64,000 nt of DNA from Flexivirga aerilata (GCF_013002715.1 NZ_JABENB010000001.1:682001-746000), one strand, 5' to 3'; counted from the first letter of the stretch, positions 15,111 to 24,365 are shown. Program-made: numbers and translations. The notes: a model not told the origin generated them from the sequence alone.

Positions 15111-16316
15111 TCAGCTCACACTCCGCAGATACCTCCCGAAGTGCGGGACCGTGAACGCGATCCGCCCGCGCTCACCGGAGTAGATGAGGCCCTTCTTCAG
15201 CAGCGCGTCCCGCGCGGGCGAGAGCGACTGCGGCTTCCGGCCCAAGACCGACGCCACCGCGGAGGTGGGCACCGACTCGACGTCGTCCAGCTCGTCGGCG
15301 TCGAGCTCACCCGCGGCGTCGGCCATGGCGCGCAGATATTCGCGCTCGCCGGGAGTCGCTCTCTCATAACGAGATCCGAAGAATCCGACCGCCAGCTCCG
15401 CCTCGGCTGCCGGGGCTGCGACCTCGATGTCAGCGGCCGTCACCGGTGAGCCCGGAGCCACGTCCCAGGCGACCTTGCCGTAGGCCTGGATGAAGTAGGG
15501 GTAGCCGCCGGTGGCGGCATACATCGCATCGAGCGCGGCCGCCTCGAAGTCGGCCTCCTCGTCACGCGCCGGCGTCTGCAGCGCCTTGTCCGCCGCCTCC
15601 CGCGGCAGTCGGTCGATGCGGGAATAGCGAAACAGCCTCTCGCTGTAGGACTTCGACGCCGACAACACCGCCGGCAGGTGCGGCAGTCCGGCGCCCACCA
15701 CGATCACCGGCAGCGACGCCTGACTGATCTCATGGCACGCCGCGCACAGCGCCGACACGTCGTCGGCGTGCAGATCCTGCATTTCGTCGATGAAGATCGC
15801 AATGCCTCGTCCCATGTCGGCCGCCAATCCGCCTGCGTCCGAGAGCAATTCGACCAGGTCGATCTCGATGTCGCCCGAGTCGGCCCGGCCCGAAACAGCC
15901 GGTGCGTCGATGCCCGGGCTCCACTTGTCGCGCAGCTTCGCATTGGGACCCGCATCCCGCTGCGCGAACGACTTGATCACGCCGAGCACCTGGTCGACGT
16001 CGCCCTGCTGCGAATGCCCCAGCTCGCGCACCGCCTGGTGCAGCGCCGACGACAGCGGCCGGCGCAACCGCTGATCCGGCCGCGCCTCCAGCTTGCCGGT
16101 GCCCCACTTCGCCCGAACTGCCGCCGACCGCAACGCATTCAGCAGCACGGTCTTGCCGACACCGCGCAGCCCGGTCAGCACCACCGACCGCTCGGGGCGC
16201 CCTTTCGCGATGCGCTCCAGCACCACGTCGAAGGTGCGCAACTCGTCGTCACGGCCGGCCAACTCCGGTGGGCGCTGGCCGGCACCGGGCGCATAGGGAT
16301 TGCGTATCGGGTCCAC
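15111..16316 (-). CDS. AAA ATPase (Orc1/Cdc6-STAND-like) with C-terminal winged helix
   Basis: 401 residues. N-terminal PPELAGRDDELRTFDVVLERI leads to Walker A GLRGVGKT (about residues 48-55), Walker B IAIFIDEMQDL near 175-185, and a sensor region VVGAGLPHLPAVLS. The C-terminal ~90 residues (LGRKPQSLSPARDALLKKGLI) look like a winged-helix. Proteins of this kind are frequent in actinobacterial genomes and are poorly characterised; some act with restriction or stress systems. It is on the same strand as the nuclease-like gene but 299 bp apart. Confidence 0.75.
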   Translation of the reverse strand: MDPIRNPYAPGAGQRPPELAGRDDELRTFDVVLERIAKGRPERSVVLTGLRGVGKTVLLNALRSAAVRAKWGTGKLEARPDQRLRRPLSSALHQAVRELGHSQQGDVDQVLGVIKSFAQRDAGPNAKLRDKWSPGIDAPAVSGRADSGDIEIDLVELLSDAGGLAADMGRGIAIFIDEMQDLHADDVSALCAACHEISQASLPVIVVGAGLPHLPAVLSASKSYSERLFRYSRIDRLPREAADKALQTPARDEEADFEAAALDAMYAATGGYPYFIQAYGKVAWDVAPGSPVTAADIEVAAPAAEAELAVGFFGSRYERATPGEREYLRAMADAAGELDADELDDVESVPTSAVASVLGRKPQSLSPARDALLKKGLIYSGERGRIAFTVPHFGRYLRSVS

Positions 16317-16389
16317 GCGAGGACTGTATGGCGCAATCTACGAAAACCCGGATATTTGGCTATCGGAGCACATCGTGTCGCGCGGCCGG

Positions 16390-17421
16390 TCAGCTCGCCG
16401 AGCCCTCGTCACCGACGGTGAGGACCACGCGGAAGCGCGCCTCGCCACTCATCATCCGGTCGTATGCCGCCTGCGCCTGCTCCAGCGGCATCGTCTCGAT
16501 CGAGGGTCGCACCCCGACCAGCGTGCTGAACGCCATCGTGTCCTGGGAGTCCTGCGACGTGCCCGACGCGTGCCCCTGCACCGCGAGCGAACCCGGGATC
16601 AGATCGAACGGCGCAACCTCCATCGGGTCGCCGGACGCCCCGACCACCAGCAGCTCCCCGCGCGGGTGCAGCCCGCCGATCGTCGCCGCCATCGCCGGCG
16701 GCGCGGTGACCGTGGCCAGCACGACCTTCGCGCCGCCGAGCTTCTGCAACTCCTTCGCCACGTCCGTCGCGGTTGAGTCGATGTAGTGGTGGGCGCCGAG
16801 TTTCCTTGCCAGCGGCTCCTTTTCGGTGCCACGGGCGATCGCCACCGTCTCAAAGCCCATCTTCGCGGCGAACTGCACGCCGAGGTGCCCGAGGCCGCCG
16901 ATGCCGAGGATCGCGACCAGGTCGCCGGCCCGCGCCACCGAACGGCGCAGCGCGTTGAACGTCGTCACGCCCGCACACATCAGCGGCGCCGCGTCGACCG
17001 CCGACAGGTCGTCCGGGATCGACGCCAGCGCCTCCTGGGGCGCGACCAGGTATTCGGCATACCCACCGTCGTAGCTGATCCCGCAGACCTGGCCGTTCAC
17101 GCACGAGATGAAGTCACCGCGCCGGCACGGGTCACACGTGAAGTCGCAGCCGCCGAACCAGCCGACCCCGACCCGCTGCCCGACCTGCCACGCGGTCACG
17201 TCGTCGCCGACGGCGTCGATCACACCCGCGACCTCGTGCCCCGGCGTGCGCGGGAACGAGTTGCCCATCGCGCCCGCCACCGTCAGCGCGTCGGAGTGAC
17301 ACACCCCGCACGCCTGCACCTTCACCCGCACCTGCCGGGCGTCCGGCTCCGGCACCGGCACCTCGCGCAGCTCGAAAGCCGCTCCGCGAGCAGGGACTTG
17401 GACTGCCTTCATCGTGGCCAT
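16390..17421 (-). CDS. Zinc-dependent alcohol dehydrogenase
   Basis: 343-residue medium-chain dehydrogenase. The catalytic zinc site is formed by Cys and His in CGVCHSD and the GHEVAGVI histidine. The structural zinc cysteines sit in CDFTCDPCRRGDFISC, and the cofactor loop is GIGGLGHLG. The overall text resembles AdhA/AdhP-type NAD-dependent alcohol or aldehyde-reducing enzymes. ATG 17421 or 17412 (MKAVQV) could be the start. It is flanked by its own intergenic regions, so it is probably monocistronic. Confidence 0.9.
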   Translation of the reverse strand: MATMKAVQVPARGAAFELREVPVPEPDARQVRVKVQACGVCHSDALTVAGAMGNSFPRTPGHEVAGVIDAVGDDVTAWQVGQRVGVGWFGGCDFTCDPCRRGDFISCVNGQVCGISYDGGYAEYLVAPQEALASIPDDLSAVDAAPLMCAGVTTFNALRRSVARAGDLVAILGIGGLGHLGVQFAAKMGFETVAIARGTEKEPLARKLGAHHYIDSTATDVAKELQKLGGAKVVLATVTAPPAMAATIGGLHPRGELLVVGASGDPMEVAPFDLIPGSLAVQGHASGTSQDSQDTMAFSTLVGVRPSIETMPLEQAQAAYDRMMSGEARFRVVLTVGDEGSAS

Positions 17422-17645
17422 GCCGGCAGGCTACGACACCTGTCGCACCACGAGTCGATCGGTGTATGGCGATCTCTAGCCCTCGTCCGAGAGTGCCCTA
17501 GCCCGTCATACAGAGCCGGACGAAGCGGCCCACGTCCGCACTTCTTCAAGACTGGTTAAAGACTCGATCAAGCCCGCCCGCACCGGCGCAGTCCCGTGAT
17601 CTGCTGTGCGACACCCCAATTCACCACCGTCACGGGAGATCCTCC

Positions 17646-19043
17646 ATGCGCACGTCTGCCCTCGTCGGCACGCTCACCACCGCCGCCACCCTCACGGCCG
17701 GCACGATCGCCTTCGCCCAGCCCGCGGCACACGCGGTCGGGCCGACCGTGCCGAGCGACGTCACCCAGGTGCGCGTCAAACACTCGCTGCTCGGCACGCA
17801 CACCTGGTATCAGCAGCGGGCCGGCGGCCTGCCGGTCGTCGGCGGCTACTACGCCGTGCACGACCTCAAGGGCAAGACCACCACCGACGACCGCCGCGTC
17901 GCCGTCAAGAACCTCGCCGTCGGCAAGGGCCGGATCAGCCCGGCCGCCGCCACTCAGGCCGCCGCACCGCACGGCGTCGCCCGCGGGCAACAGCTCGTCG
18001 TGCTGCCCGGTGCCACCGCGAAGGTCGCCTACGAGGTGCGCACCACCGGCGGCAAGAAGGTGTATGTCGGGGCATCCGACGGGAAGGTCCTCAAGGTCGT
18101 CGACGAGCGCCGCTTCGCCGACGCCACGGGCAAGGTCTTCGACCCGAATCCCGTTGTGTCCGGCCAGAATCAGGCGCTCACGGACAACAACAACGCCGCC
18201 TCGGCGGTGCCGGCCTCGGCATACAAGACCGTGACGCTGCAGCGTCTGGACGCCAGCGGTTACCTGCGTGGCAGCTTCGCGACGGTGATCAACAAGACCT
18301 CCGGCAGCAATCCGGCGGTCAAGGCAACGAACGGCGCGTTCAACTTCGACCGCAGCCAGCAGGGCTTCGAGCAGGTCAACGCCTACTACGCGATCGATCA
18401 GGCGCAGGCCACCATCCAGGGCCTCGGCTTCAACGACGTCAACAACGAGGCGCAGGACCTGTCGGTCGACACCAGCACCGACGACAACTCCTGGTACACC
18501 CCGAGCGCCGACACCATCACCTTCGGCACCGGCGGCGTCGACGACGCCGAGGACCAGGAAGTCGTCTGGCACGAATACGGTCACGCCGTGCAGGACGACC
18601 AGGTGCCCGGCTTCGGCAGCACCGAGGAGGGCGGCGCGATCGGCGAGGGCTTCGGCGACTACCTGGCGTTCTTCATGTCGCAGCACACCAGCCCGAACAC
18701 CGCGACCACGCCGTGGGCGTGCGTGATGGACTGGGACAGCACGGCATTCACCACCACGACGCCGCACTGCGTCCGTCGCCTCGACACGGGCAAGACCGTC
18801 GCCGACAAGACCGGCGAGGTGCACGACGACGGCGAGATCTGGTCGCGCGCGCTCTTCGACATCGACAAGAACCTCGGCCGGGACAAGGCCGCCAAGGTGA
18901 TCTTCGAGGGTCAGTTCAGTTACGCGCCGAACGCCGACTTCGCGCAGGCCGCGAATGCCACCGTCTCCGCCGCCCAGGGCCTGTATGGCGCAGCCGACGC
19001 CGCGACGGTGAAGGCCGCGTTCCAGGCCCGCGGGATCCTCTGA
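17646..19043 (+). CDS. Secreted thermolysin/fungalysin-type metalloprotease
   Basis: 465 residues. A Sec signal peptide (residues 1-30, ending AQPAAHA) is followed by a FTP-like propeptide (TWYQQRAGGLPVVGGYYAVHD). The catalytic domain has HEYGH (about residue 312) and the third zinc ligand in GEGFGDYLAF about 30 residues later. Gluzincin families M4 and M36 share this layout; the sequence is short for M36 and lacks an obvious C-terminal domain. An exported protease for nutrient acquisition is likely. AGATCCTCC precedes the ATG. Confidence 0.85.
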   Translation: MRTSALVGTLTTAATLTAGTIAFAQPAAHAVGPTVPSDVTQVRVKHSLLGTHTWYQQRAGGLPVVGGYYAVHDLKGKTTTDDRRVAVKNLAVGKGRISPAAATQAAAPHGVARGQQLVVLPGATAKVAYEVRTTGGKKVYVGASDGKVLKVVDERRFADATGKVFDPNPVVSGQNQALTDNNNAASAVPASAYKTVTLQRLDASGYLRGSFATVINKTSGSNPAVKATNGAFNFDRSQQGFEQVNAYYAIDQAQATIQGLGFNDVNNEAQDLSVDTSTDDNSWYTPSADTITFGTGGVDDAEDQEVVWHEYGHAVQDDQVPGFGSTEEGGAIGEGFGDYLAFFMSQHTSPNTATTPWACVMDWDSTAFTTTTPHCVRRLDTGKTVADKTGEVHDDGEIWSRALFDIDKNLGRDKAAKVIFEGQFSYAPNADFAQAANATVSAAQGLYGAADAATVKAAFQARGIL

Positions 19044-19050
19044 CGCGTCC

Positions 19051-19310
19051 GGGGGAGCGTTGGTTTCGATACGCGCTCCCCCGCTTCGCTCCTCCGCGCT
19101 ACTCAACCAGCATGTTCCGGCCACACCCGCTGGTCGAGTAGGCCGAGCCCCCCAGGGCGAGGCCGTATCGAGACCACCGACCGAGCGGGGGAGCGCTGGT
19201 TTCGATACGCGCTCCCCCGCTTCGCTCCTCCGCGCTACTCAACCAGCGTGGCCGCTCCTCCGCGCTACTTGGGCCAGCAAGGTCCGTCCACACCCGCTGG
19301 TCGAGTAGGC
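19051..19310. repeat. REP-like intergenic repeat cluster
   Basis: Two near-identical ~60-bp copies (about 19051-19111 and 19187-19247) run from GGGGGAGCG through TGGTTTCGATACG to CTACTCAACCAGC. Between and after them are shorter units CTGGTCGAGTAGG and GGCCGTATCGAGACCA. Arms such as GGTTTCGATACG/CGTATCGAGACC can pair, so the block can fold into several hairpins. It fills the gap between the protease and the convergent DUF1345 gene and may terminate both. Related units occur at 60.4-60.7 kb. Confidence 0.85.
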
Positions 19311-19314
19311 GAGG

Positions 19315-19965
19315 TCAGCGCAGGACCGAGATCGCGATGCTCAGGATGATGCTGTTGTAGAAGAACGCCAGCACCGAGTGGGTGAGCACGACGTAGCGGG
19401 TGCGCCGGTCCTGCACGTTGACGTCGGAGGTCGCGAACGACGTGCCGAGGGTGAACGCGAAGTAGGCGAAGTCGGACTCGTCCGGGTCGTCGGTCTCCGG
19501 GAACGCGAGCGTGTGCGGCTGCTGCTGACCCTCGTAGTAGAGCCGGGCGTAGCGGTCGGCATACGCAAATTGCAGGAGCGCCCAACCGGCGAAAACCGCT
19601 GGCACTGCGATGATCCGGATCGCGGTGACCAGGTCCGGGTTGACCCCGCCGTCGAAGATCAGCTCGGGTTTGGCGATCAGCAGGCCGCCTGCCATGCCGG
19701 TCAGGCTGGCGAGCAGAGCGCTGAGGAAGGCGACCCGGTGGCCGGACACCTGGTGGATCCAGCCGGTTTCGTGCCCGCGGGCGGCTCGCCGCACCGCCAG
19801 CCAGCGGGTGACGATGATCGCCAGCGCGAGCACGTCCCAGGCCACCAGGATGATCAGGTTGAGCATGTCGTCGGGCGCAACCGCGAACGCAATCCCGAGC
19901 AGCACCAGCACGATCTCGGCAAGTCGCCGGGTGCTGCGCCACCAGACGTCGCGAGGGTCCCTCAT
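19315..19965 (-). CDS. DUF1345 integral membrane protein
   Basis: 216 residues with about five hydrophobic segments. The DUF1345 hallmark is near the C-terminus: FTLGTSFATSDVNVQDRRTR followed by a membrane segment with HSVLAFFYNSIILSIAI. Function is unknown for the family. MRDPRD at 19965 is taken as the start; a far longer open frame reaching 20925 is the antisense of the PPK2 gene. Confidence 0.85.
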   Translation of the reverse strand: MRDPRDVWWRSTRRLAEIVLVLLGIAFAVAPDDMLNLIILVAWDVLALAIIVTRWLAVRRAARGHETGWIHQVSGHRVAFLSALLASLTGMAGGLLIAKPELIFDGGVNPDLVTAIRIIAVPAVFAGWALLQFAYADRYARLYYEGQQQPHTLAFPETDDPDESDFAYFAFTLGTSFATSDVNVQDRRTRYVVLTHSVLAFFYNSIILSIAISVLR

Positions 19966-20055
19966 GCCGGTCACCGTAGTGCGCGACATGGCCGGCAGGT
20001 GAAATCTGCTCACCTGCGCTACCGATGCCAGGGCCGGTGCGCGAGACTCGGAGGG

Positions 20056-21141
20056 ATGGACGAGAAGCAGGCCGCCGACGCACCGGGCCAGGGCGCCCCC
20101 AGTGAGACCGCGTATGCCGCGCGCGAGCACACCGCCCACCTCGAGCGCGACCACGGTTTCGACGACGAGCACGACTATGACGAGCACGACGAGCAGGACG
20201 AAGACGGCCCGTCGGAGTCGCCGGGGTCCACCGGCTCGACCGGAGCGCGCGCCGCGAAATCCCCTCTGGCGATTGCCAGTTGGGCCGGTGCGCAGGAGAT
20301 CGAGCTGCCCGACCTGCACGCCGACGTCTGGAAGTCGGGATATCCCTACGACACCAAGATGACCCGCAAGGAGTACGAGCGGATCAAGCGCAGCCTGCAG
20401 ATCGAGATGCTCAAGATGCAGGCGTGGGTGAAGGAGACCGGGCAGAAGGTCGTCATCGTCTTCGAGGGCCGTGACGCGGCCGGCAAGGGCGGGGCGATCA
20501 AGCGCTTCACCGAGCACCTCAACCCTCGTGGCGCGAGCGTCGTCGCGCTCGAAAAGCCCTCGGAACGCGAGCAATCCGAGTGGTACTTCCAGCGGTATGT
20601 CGCACACCTGCCCGCGGCCGGAGAGATCGTCTTCTTCGACCGGTCCTGGTACAACCGGGCGGGCGTCGAACGCGTCATGGGCTACTGCACCAACAGCCAG
20701 TATCAGGAGTTCATGCGCTCCTGCCCGCAGATCGAGCAGATGTGGGTCAACGCCGGGATCACCCTCATCAAATTCTGGTTCTCGGTCGGCCGCAAGGAGC
20801 AGATCGCCCGCTTCGAACGCCGCGCCACCGACCCGGTCAAGCAGTGGAAGCTCAGCCCGACCGACCTCGCCAGCCTGGACAAGTGGGACGCCTACACCCA
20901 GGCCAAGGAGGCGATGTTCGCGCACACCGACACCGACTGGGCGCCGTGGACCGTCATCAAGTCCAACGACAAGAAGCGCGGCCGCATCGAGGCGATGCGC
21001 TACGTGCTCGACAAGCTCCCCTACCCCGGCAAGGACCGCGCGATCATCGGCTTCCCCGACCCCAAGATCGTCGGGTCCGCCAAGCAGATCCTCGACGAGG
21101 GCGAGGACGGCTTCCAGGGCGGATATCGCTCGGGTCGTTGA
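20056..21141 (+). CDS. ppk2: Polyphosphate kinase 2
   Basis: 361 residues. The PPK2 core begins near residue 95 (GYPYDTKMTRKEYERIKRSL). It has Walker A EGRDAAGKGGAIKRF, the Walker B-like FFDRSWYNRAGVERVMGYC and the lid region RFERRATDPVKQWKLSP. PPK2 phosphorylates nucleotides from polyphosphate. The first ~75 residues are an unusual acidic, His-containing low-complexity extension (for example FDDEHDYDEHDEQDEDG). GAGGG precedes ATG 20056. Confidence 0.93.
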   Translation: MDEKQAADAPGQGAPSETAYAAREHTAHLERDHGFDDEHDYDEHDEQDEDGPSESPGSTGSTGARAAKSPLAIASWAGAQEIELPDLHADVWKSGYPYDTKMTRKEYERIKRSLQIEMLKMQAWVKETGQKVVIVFEGRDAAGKGGAIKRFTEHLNPRGASVVALEKPSEREQSEWYFQRYVAHLPAAGEIVFFDRSWYNRAGVERVMGYCTNSQYQEFMRSCPQIEQMWVNAGITLIKFWFSVGRKEQIARFERRATDPVKQWKLSPTDLASLDKWDAYTQAKEAMFAHTDTDWAPWTVIKSNDKKRGRIEAMRYVLDKLPYPGKDRAIIGFPDPKIVGSAKQILDEGEDGFQGGYRSGR

Positions 21142-22026
21142 CTATTCGCGCTCGCGGTGCACATCGAGCACCCGCAGCAGCGCCTCCACAGCAGGTATGC
21201 CGCGAGCTGCCTGCGTCGACACCACGCTCATCCGCCAACGGAGCTGCGCGGTGAGCGGCCGCACGACCACCCCGGCACCGGTGATCCCCTGATCGGGCAC
21301 GACCGCGACGCCGAGGCCCGCCCCGACATACTCCGGCACGGTGGCGAGGTCGGGCACCTCGACCACGACGCGACGCCGCAGCTTCCGCTCGCGCAGGTGT
21401 CGCTCGACGGCCAGCCGGTTGCCGAATCCGGGTGGCATGTCGACGAACGGCTCGTCGGCGAGGTCGGCCAGCTCGATCCGCGGCCGTCCGGCGAGCCGGT
21501 GGTCGCGCGGCAGCACGGCGACGAGTGGGCTGTCGTCGATCACGACCGGCGCCAGGTCGCCGAGCTCCTCGGTCGCGAGCCCGACCAGCCCGACGTCCAG
21601 CCGGCCGGCGCGCAGGTCGCGCACGATGTCGGTCGAGCCACGCGGCCGGTGCACCATCGACAGCTGCACGCCCGGATGTTCGCGGTGGAACTCCCCCAGC
21701 CGGCCGGGCAGGTCGAGCCAGCCGAGGTTGGAGATCGTGCCCATCCGGATCCGGCCGGTCAGCCCGGAGCCGGACTCCCCCGCGAGCGCGCGCATCCGCT
21801 CCTCGCCGTTGATCATCTGCTCGGCCATCGGCAGCAGTTCGGCCCCGAGGGCGGTGAGCTCGACCTTGCGGGTGGACCGGACGAAGACGCTGTAGCGCAG
21901 CTCCTTCTCCAGCGCGGCGATGCCGGCGCTGACCGTCGACTGCACCGCGTTGAGCCGCTCGGCTGCCCGGGTGAAGCTGCGCTCCCCCGCGACGGCCACG
22001 AAGTACTCCAACTGCCGGGTCTCCAT
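21142..22026 (-). CDS. LysR-family transcriptional regulator
   Basis: 294 residues. The N-terminal winged helix METRQLEYFVAVAGERSFTRAAERLNAVQSTVSAGIAALE is followed by a periplasmic-binding-protein-like effector domain. It is divergent from an MFS transporter gene across a 77-bp spacer containing a small palindrome, the classical LysR-target arrangement, so control of that transporter is likely. Confidence 0.92.
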   Translation of the reverse strand: METRQLEYFVAVAGERSFTRAAERLNAVQSTVSAGIAALEKELRYSVFVRSTRKVELTALGAELLPMAEQMINGEERMRALAGESGSGLTGRIRMGTISNLGWLDLPGRLGEFHREHPGVQLSMVHRPRGSTDIVRDLRAGRLDVGLVGLATEELGDLAPVVIDDSPLVAVLPRDHRLAGRPRIELADLADEPFVDMPPGFGNRLAVERHLRERKLRRRVVVEVPDLATVPEYVGAGLGVAVVPDQGITGAGVVVRPLTAQLRWRMSVVSTQAARGIPAVEALLRVLDVHRERE

Positions 22027-22051
22027 GAGCTCATATTAATCGGCAACACCA

Positions 22052-22065
22052 ATGGATCTATCCAT
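22052..22065. promoter_or_regulatory. Candidate LysR-type operator
   Basis: ATGGAT-CT-ATCCAT, a perfect 6-bp inverted repeat in the spacer between the divergent lysR and MFS genes. The flanking TCATATTAATCGG is AT-rich, as expected for overlapping promoters. Length and AT-containing arms fit an LTTR recognition site. Confidence 0.5.
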
Positions 22066-22103
22066 GATTGTTCGTTGGACACGATGAGCAGTGCGGCCGC
22101 ACC

Positions 22104-23348
22104 ATGGAGGACATGACGGCTACCGCAGGGGCTTCGGCGCACCCCGCAACGAGCCCGGCGCACGGCAGCGCCACGCACCGCCGCGCCTTCTGGCTCGTCG
22201 CGGCGGCGTTCGCCGCGACGATGGCGTTCACCACCGTGCCGACCCCGCTCTACTCGCTCTACATGGCGCGCGATCACTTCCCGACCGTGATGGTCACGGT
22301 CATCTTCGCGGCCTACGGCTTCGGGGTGATGGCCGGCCTCTTCCTCGGCGGCCACGTCTCGGACTACCTCGGCCGGCGCCGGGTGCTGCTCGCCGCGGTC
22401 GCGCTCGAGCTGGTCTCCTGCCTGATCTTCGTGGCCTTCAAGGACGTCGGCCCGCTGCTCGTCGCGCGGTTCATCTGCGGCGTGGGCATCGGCGCGCTGA
22501 CCTCCACCGCGACCGCGCACCTGGCCGAGCTGCGCGGCATCGGCGCTCCGCACGAGGACGGCCGGCTCGCGAGCGCCGTTGCCAGTGCAGTGAATACGGG
22601 CGGCCTCGCGCTCGGCCCGCTGGTCGGCGGCATCCTCGCGCAGTGGCTGCCCGACCCGTTGACGCTGCCGTTCGTCGCGTTCCTGGTCGTGCTCGGACTC
22701 GCGGGGGTGATCGCGCTGCTCGCTCCGGAGACGGTCGACCGGCCGGCGCAACTGCCGTCATACCGCCCGCAGCGAGTGAGTGTGGAGCCGCACCGCCGGC
22801 ACGAGTTCATCGCCGCCGGGCTGGCCGCCGGTGGCGCGTTCTCGGTGATGGGCTTCTTCACCGCGCTCAGCGGCAGCGTGCTCGGGACGGTCATGCACGA
22901 ACACTCGCTGCTGCTCACCGGCCTGGTCGTCTTCGTCGCGCTCGGTACCTGCTCGCTCGCGCAGGTCGCGCTCTTCGCGGTCAAGCCGCGGCCGAAGCTG
23001 CGGGCCGGGCTGGTGCTGATCGTGTCCGGGTTGGTGCTGATCGCGGTCGCCACGCTCGTCGCCTCGCTCTGGCTCCTCTTCGTCGCGGGCGCGATCACCG
23101 GCGCCGGCATCGGGCTGGTCTTCGCCTCCAGCATCGCGGCCGCCAACCGGATGGCCGACCCGGCCCGCCGCGGCGAGACCGTCGCCGGGATGTTCCTCGC
23201 GGCATACGCCGGCATCACGATCCCGGTCATCCTCTGCGGGGTGCTGCTCACCTGGGTGCCGACCACCACGCTCGTGGTCAGCTTCGCGGCGCTCATCATC
23301 GTGGTCGCCGGGGCGTCGACGCTGCGGATGCTGCAGCACACGGACTGA
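22104..23348 (+). CDS. MFS transporter
   Basis: 414 residues with about 12 hydrophobic segments and the MFS loop motif GGHVSDYLGRRRVLL between TM2 and TM3. Start is uncertain between ATG 22104 (MEDMTAT) and 22113; GGAGG lies between them. Related proteins include drug and metabolite exporters. Control by the divergent LysR protein is likely; the substrate is unknown. Confidence 0.85.
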   Translation: MEDMTATAGASAHPATSPAHGSATHRRAFWLVAAAFAATMAFTTVPTPLYSLYMARDHFPTVMVTVIFAAYGFGVMAGLFLGGHVSDYLGRRRVLLAAVALELVSCLIFVAFKDVGPLLVARFICGVGIGALTSTATAHLAELRGIGAPHEDGRLASAVASAVNTGGLALGPLVGGILAQWLPDPLTLPFVAFLVVLGLAGVIALLAPETVDRPAQLPSYRPQRVSVEPHRRHEFIAAGLAAGGAFSVMGFFTALSGSVLGTVMHEHSLLLTGLVVFVALGTCSLAQVALFAVKPRPKLRAGLVLIVSGLVLIAVATLVASLWLLFVAGAITGAGIGLVFASSIAAANRMADPARRGETVAGMFLAAYAGITIPVILCGVLLTWVPTTTLVVSFAALIIVVAGASTLRMLQHTD

Positions 23349-23377
23349 CCCACCCGCACCCCACTCCCACCCGCGAG

Positions 23378-23437
23378 TGACGGCTCCCTCGCCGAGTGAC
23401 GGCCCCATGCGACCGTCAGTCGTCGAGGGAGCCGTCA
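23378..23437. terminator. Nested inverted repeat, probable bidirectional terminator
   Basis: The 14-bp outer arms TGACGGCTCCCTCG (23378-23391) and exact complement (23424-23437) enclose a second pair TGACGG/CCGTCA. The element lies between the convergent MFS and pdxY genes. The motif CGAGTGACG recurs in the terminator at 36.3 kb. Confidence 0.7.
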
Positions 23438-23482
23438 GTCGGCGACAGCGGGGGGCGACAAGGGGACGCAGTAGCGCCCGCC

Positions 23483-24334
23483 TCAGCGCAGGCGGGTGAC
23501 CTCGAACCGCCCCTGCGGGTGCGCGATCTCGTCCTGCGAGGCGATCAGCTGGATCTCGCGCGTGCCGGCGTCGTGGGTGCGCTCCATGATCGAGTAGACC
23601 GAATCCGCAGTGTCGGCAAGCGCTTTCGCCGGCTCCTCGCGCAGCCAGTGCGCCAGGAAGATCGCGGCGGTCGCGTCGCCGGCGCCGGAGACATACATCG
23701 GCAGCAGCGGCGTCGTCACCATCCACGCGCCGGCGTCGGTGACGACCGCGAGTTGCACTGAGTCCGCTGGGGTTTGGTCGGTCTGCACCGACGTGACCAG
23801 CACCGTGCGCGGCCCGCGCTCGCGCAGCGCGTCGGCCGACTCCAGCAGGTCGGCGACCGTGTGCACCTCGCGGCCGGTCAGGAAGTCCAGCTCGAACTGG
23901 TTCGGCGTCACGATGTCCGCCGCGGGAATCACCTTGTCCCGCATGAATTCCGGGATGCCCGGTCGCACGAAGAAGCCGCGACCGACGTCGCCCATCACCG
24001 GGTCCGCGCAATAGATCGCCTTCGGATTGGCCGCCTTGACCCGGGCCACGGCGTCGAGGATCACCTCACCGACCCGCTCGCCGCCCTGGTAGCCGGACAG
24101 CACCGCGTCGCACTCGCCGAGCACGCCCCGCTCGTCGATGCCGGTGATGACGTCGGCGATCGTCTCGGGGTCGAAGACCGGGCCGCGCCACTCGCCATAC
24201 CCGGTGTGGTTGGAGAAGTGGACGGTGTAGACCGGCCACACCTCGTAGCCGAGCCGCTGCAGCGGGAAGACCGCCGAGCTGTTGCCCGCATGCCCGTAGG
24301 CCACCGACGACTGGATCGACAGGATGTTCAGCAC
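23483..24334 (-). CDS. pdxY: Pyridoxal kinase
   Basis: 283-residue ribokinase-family enzyme that phosphorylates pyridoxal for B6 salvage. Visible features: N-terminal ILSIQSSVAYGHAGNSSAVFPLQRLG (typical PdxY), FSNHTGYGEWRG, CADPVMGDVGRGF, TPNQFELDFLTG and the anionic-hole VSGAGDATAAIFLAHWL with the catalytic Asp. Length is normal. It is followed at 31 bp by the rhodanese gene on the same strand. Confidence 0.93.
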   Translation of the reverse strand: MLNILSIQSSVAYGHAGNSSAVFPLQRLGYEVWPVYTVHFSNHTGYGEWRGPVFDPETIADVITGIDERGVLGECDAVLSGYQGGERVGEVILDAVARVKAANPKAIYCADPVMGDVGRGFFVRPGIPEFMRDKVIPAADIVTPNQFELDFLTGREVHTVADLLESADALRERGPRTVLVTSVQTDQTPADSVQLAVVTDAGAWMVTTPLLPMYVSGAGDATAAIFLAHWLREEPAKALADTADSVYSIMERTHDAGTREIQLIASQDEIAHPQGRFEVTRLR

Positions 24335-24365
24335 CAGCGCAGTGTATGGCGGCAGCCGCCCCCGG

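Noticed and set aside
19315..20925. 536-codon minus-strand frame spanning the PPK2 gene
   Set aside because: Only its last 216 codons match DUF1345; the rest is antisense to the well-supported ppk2.
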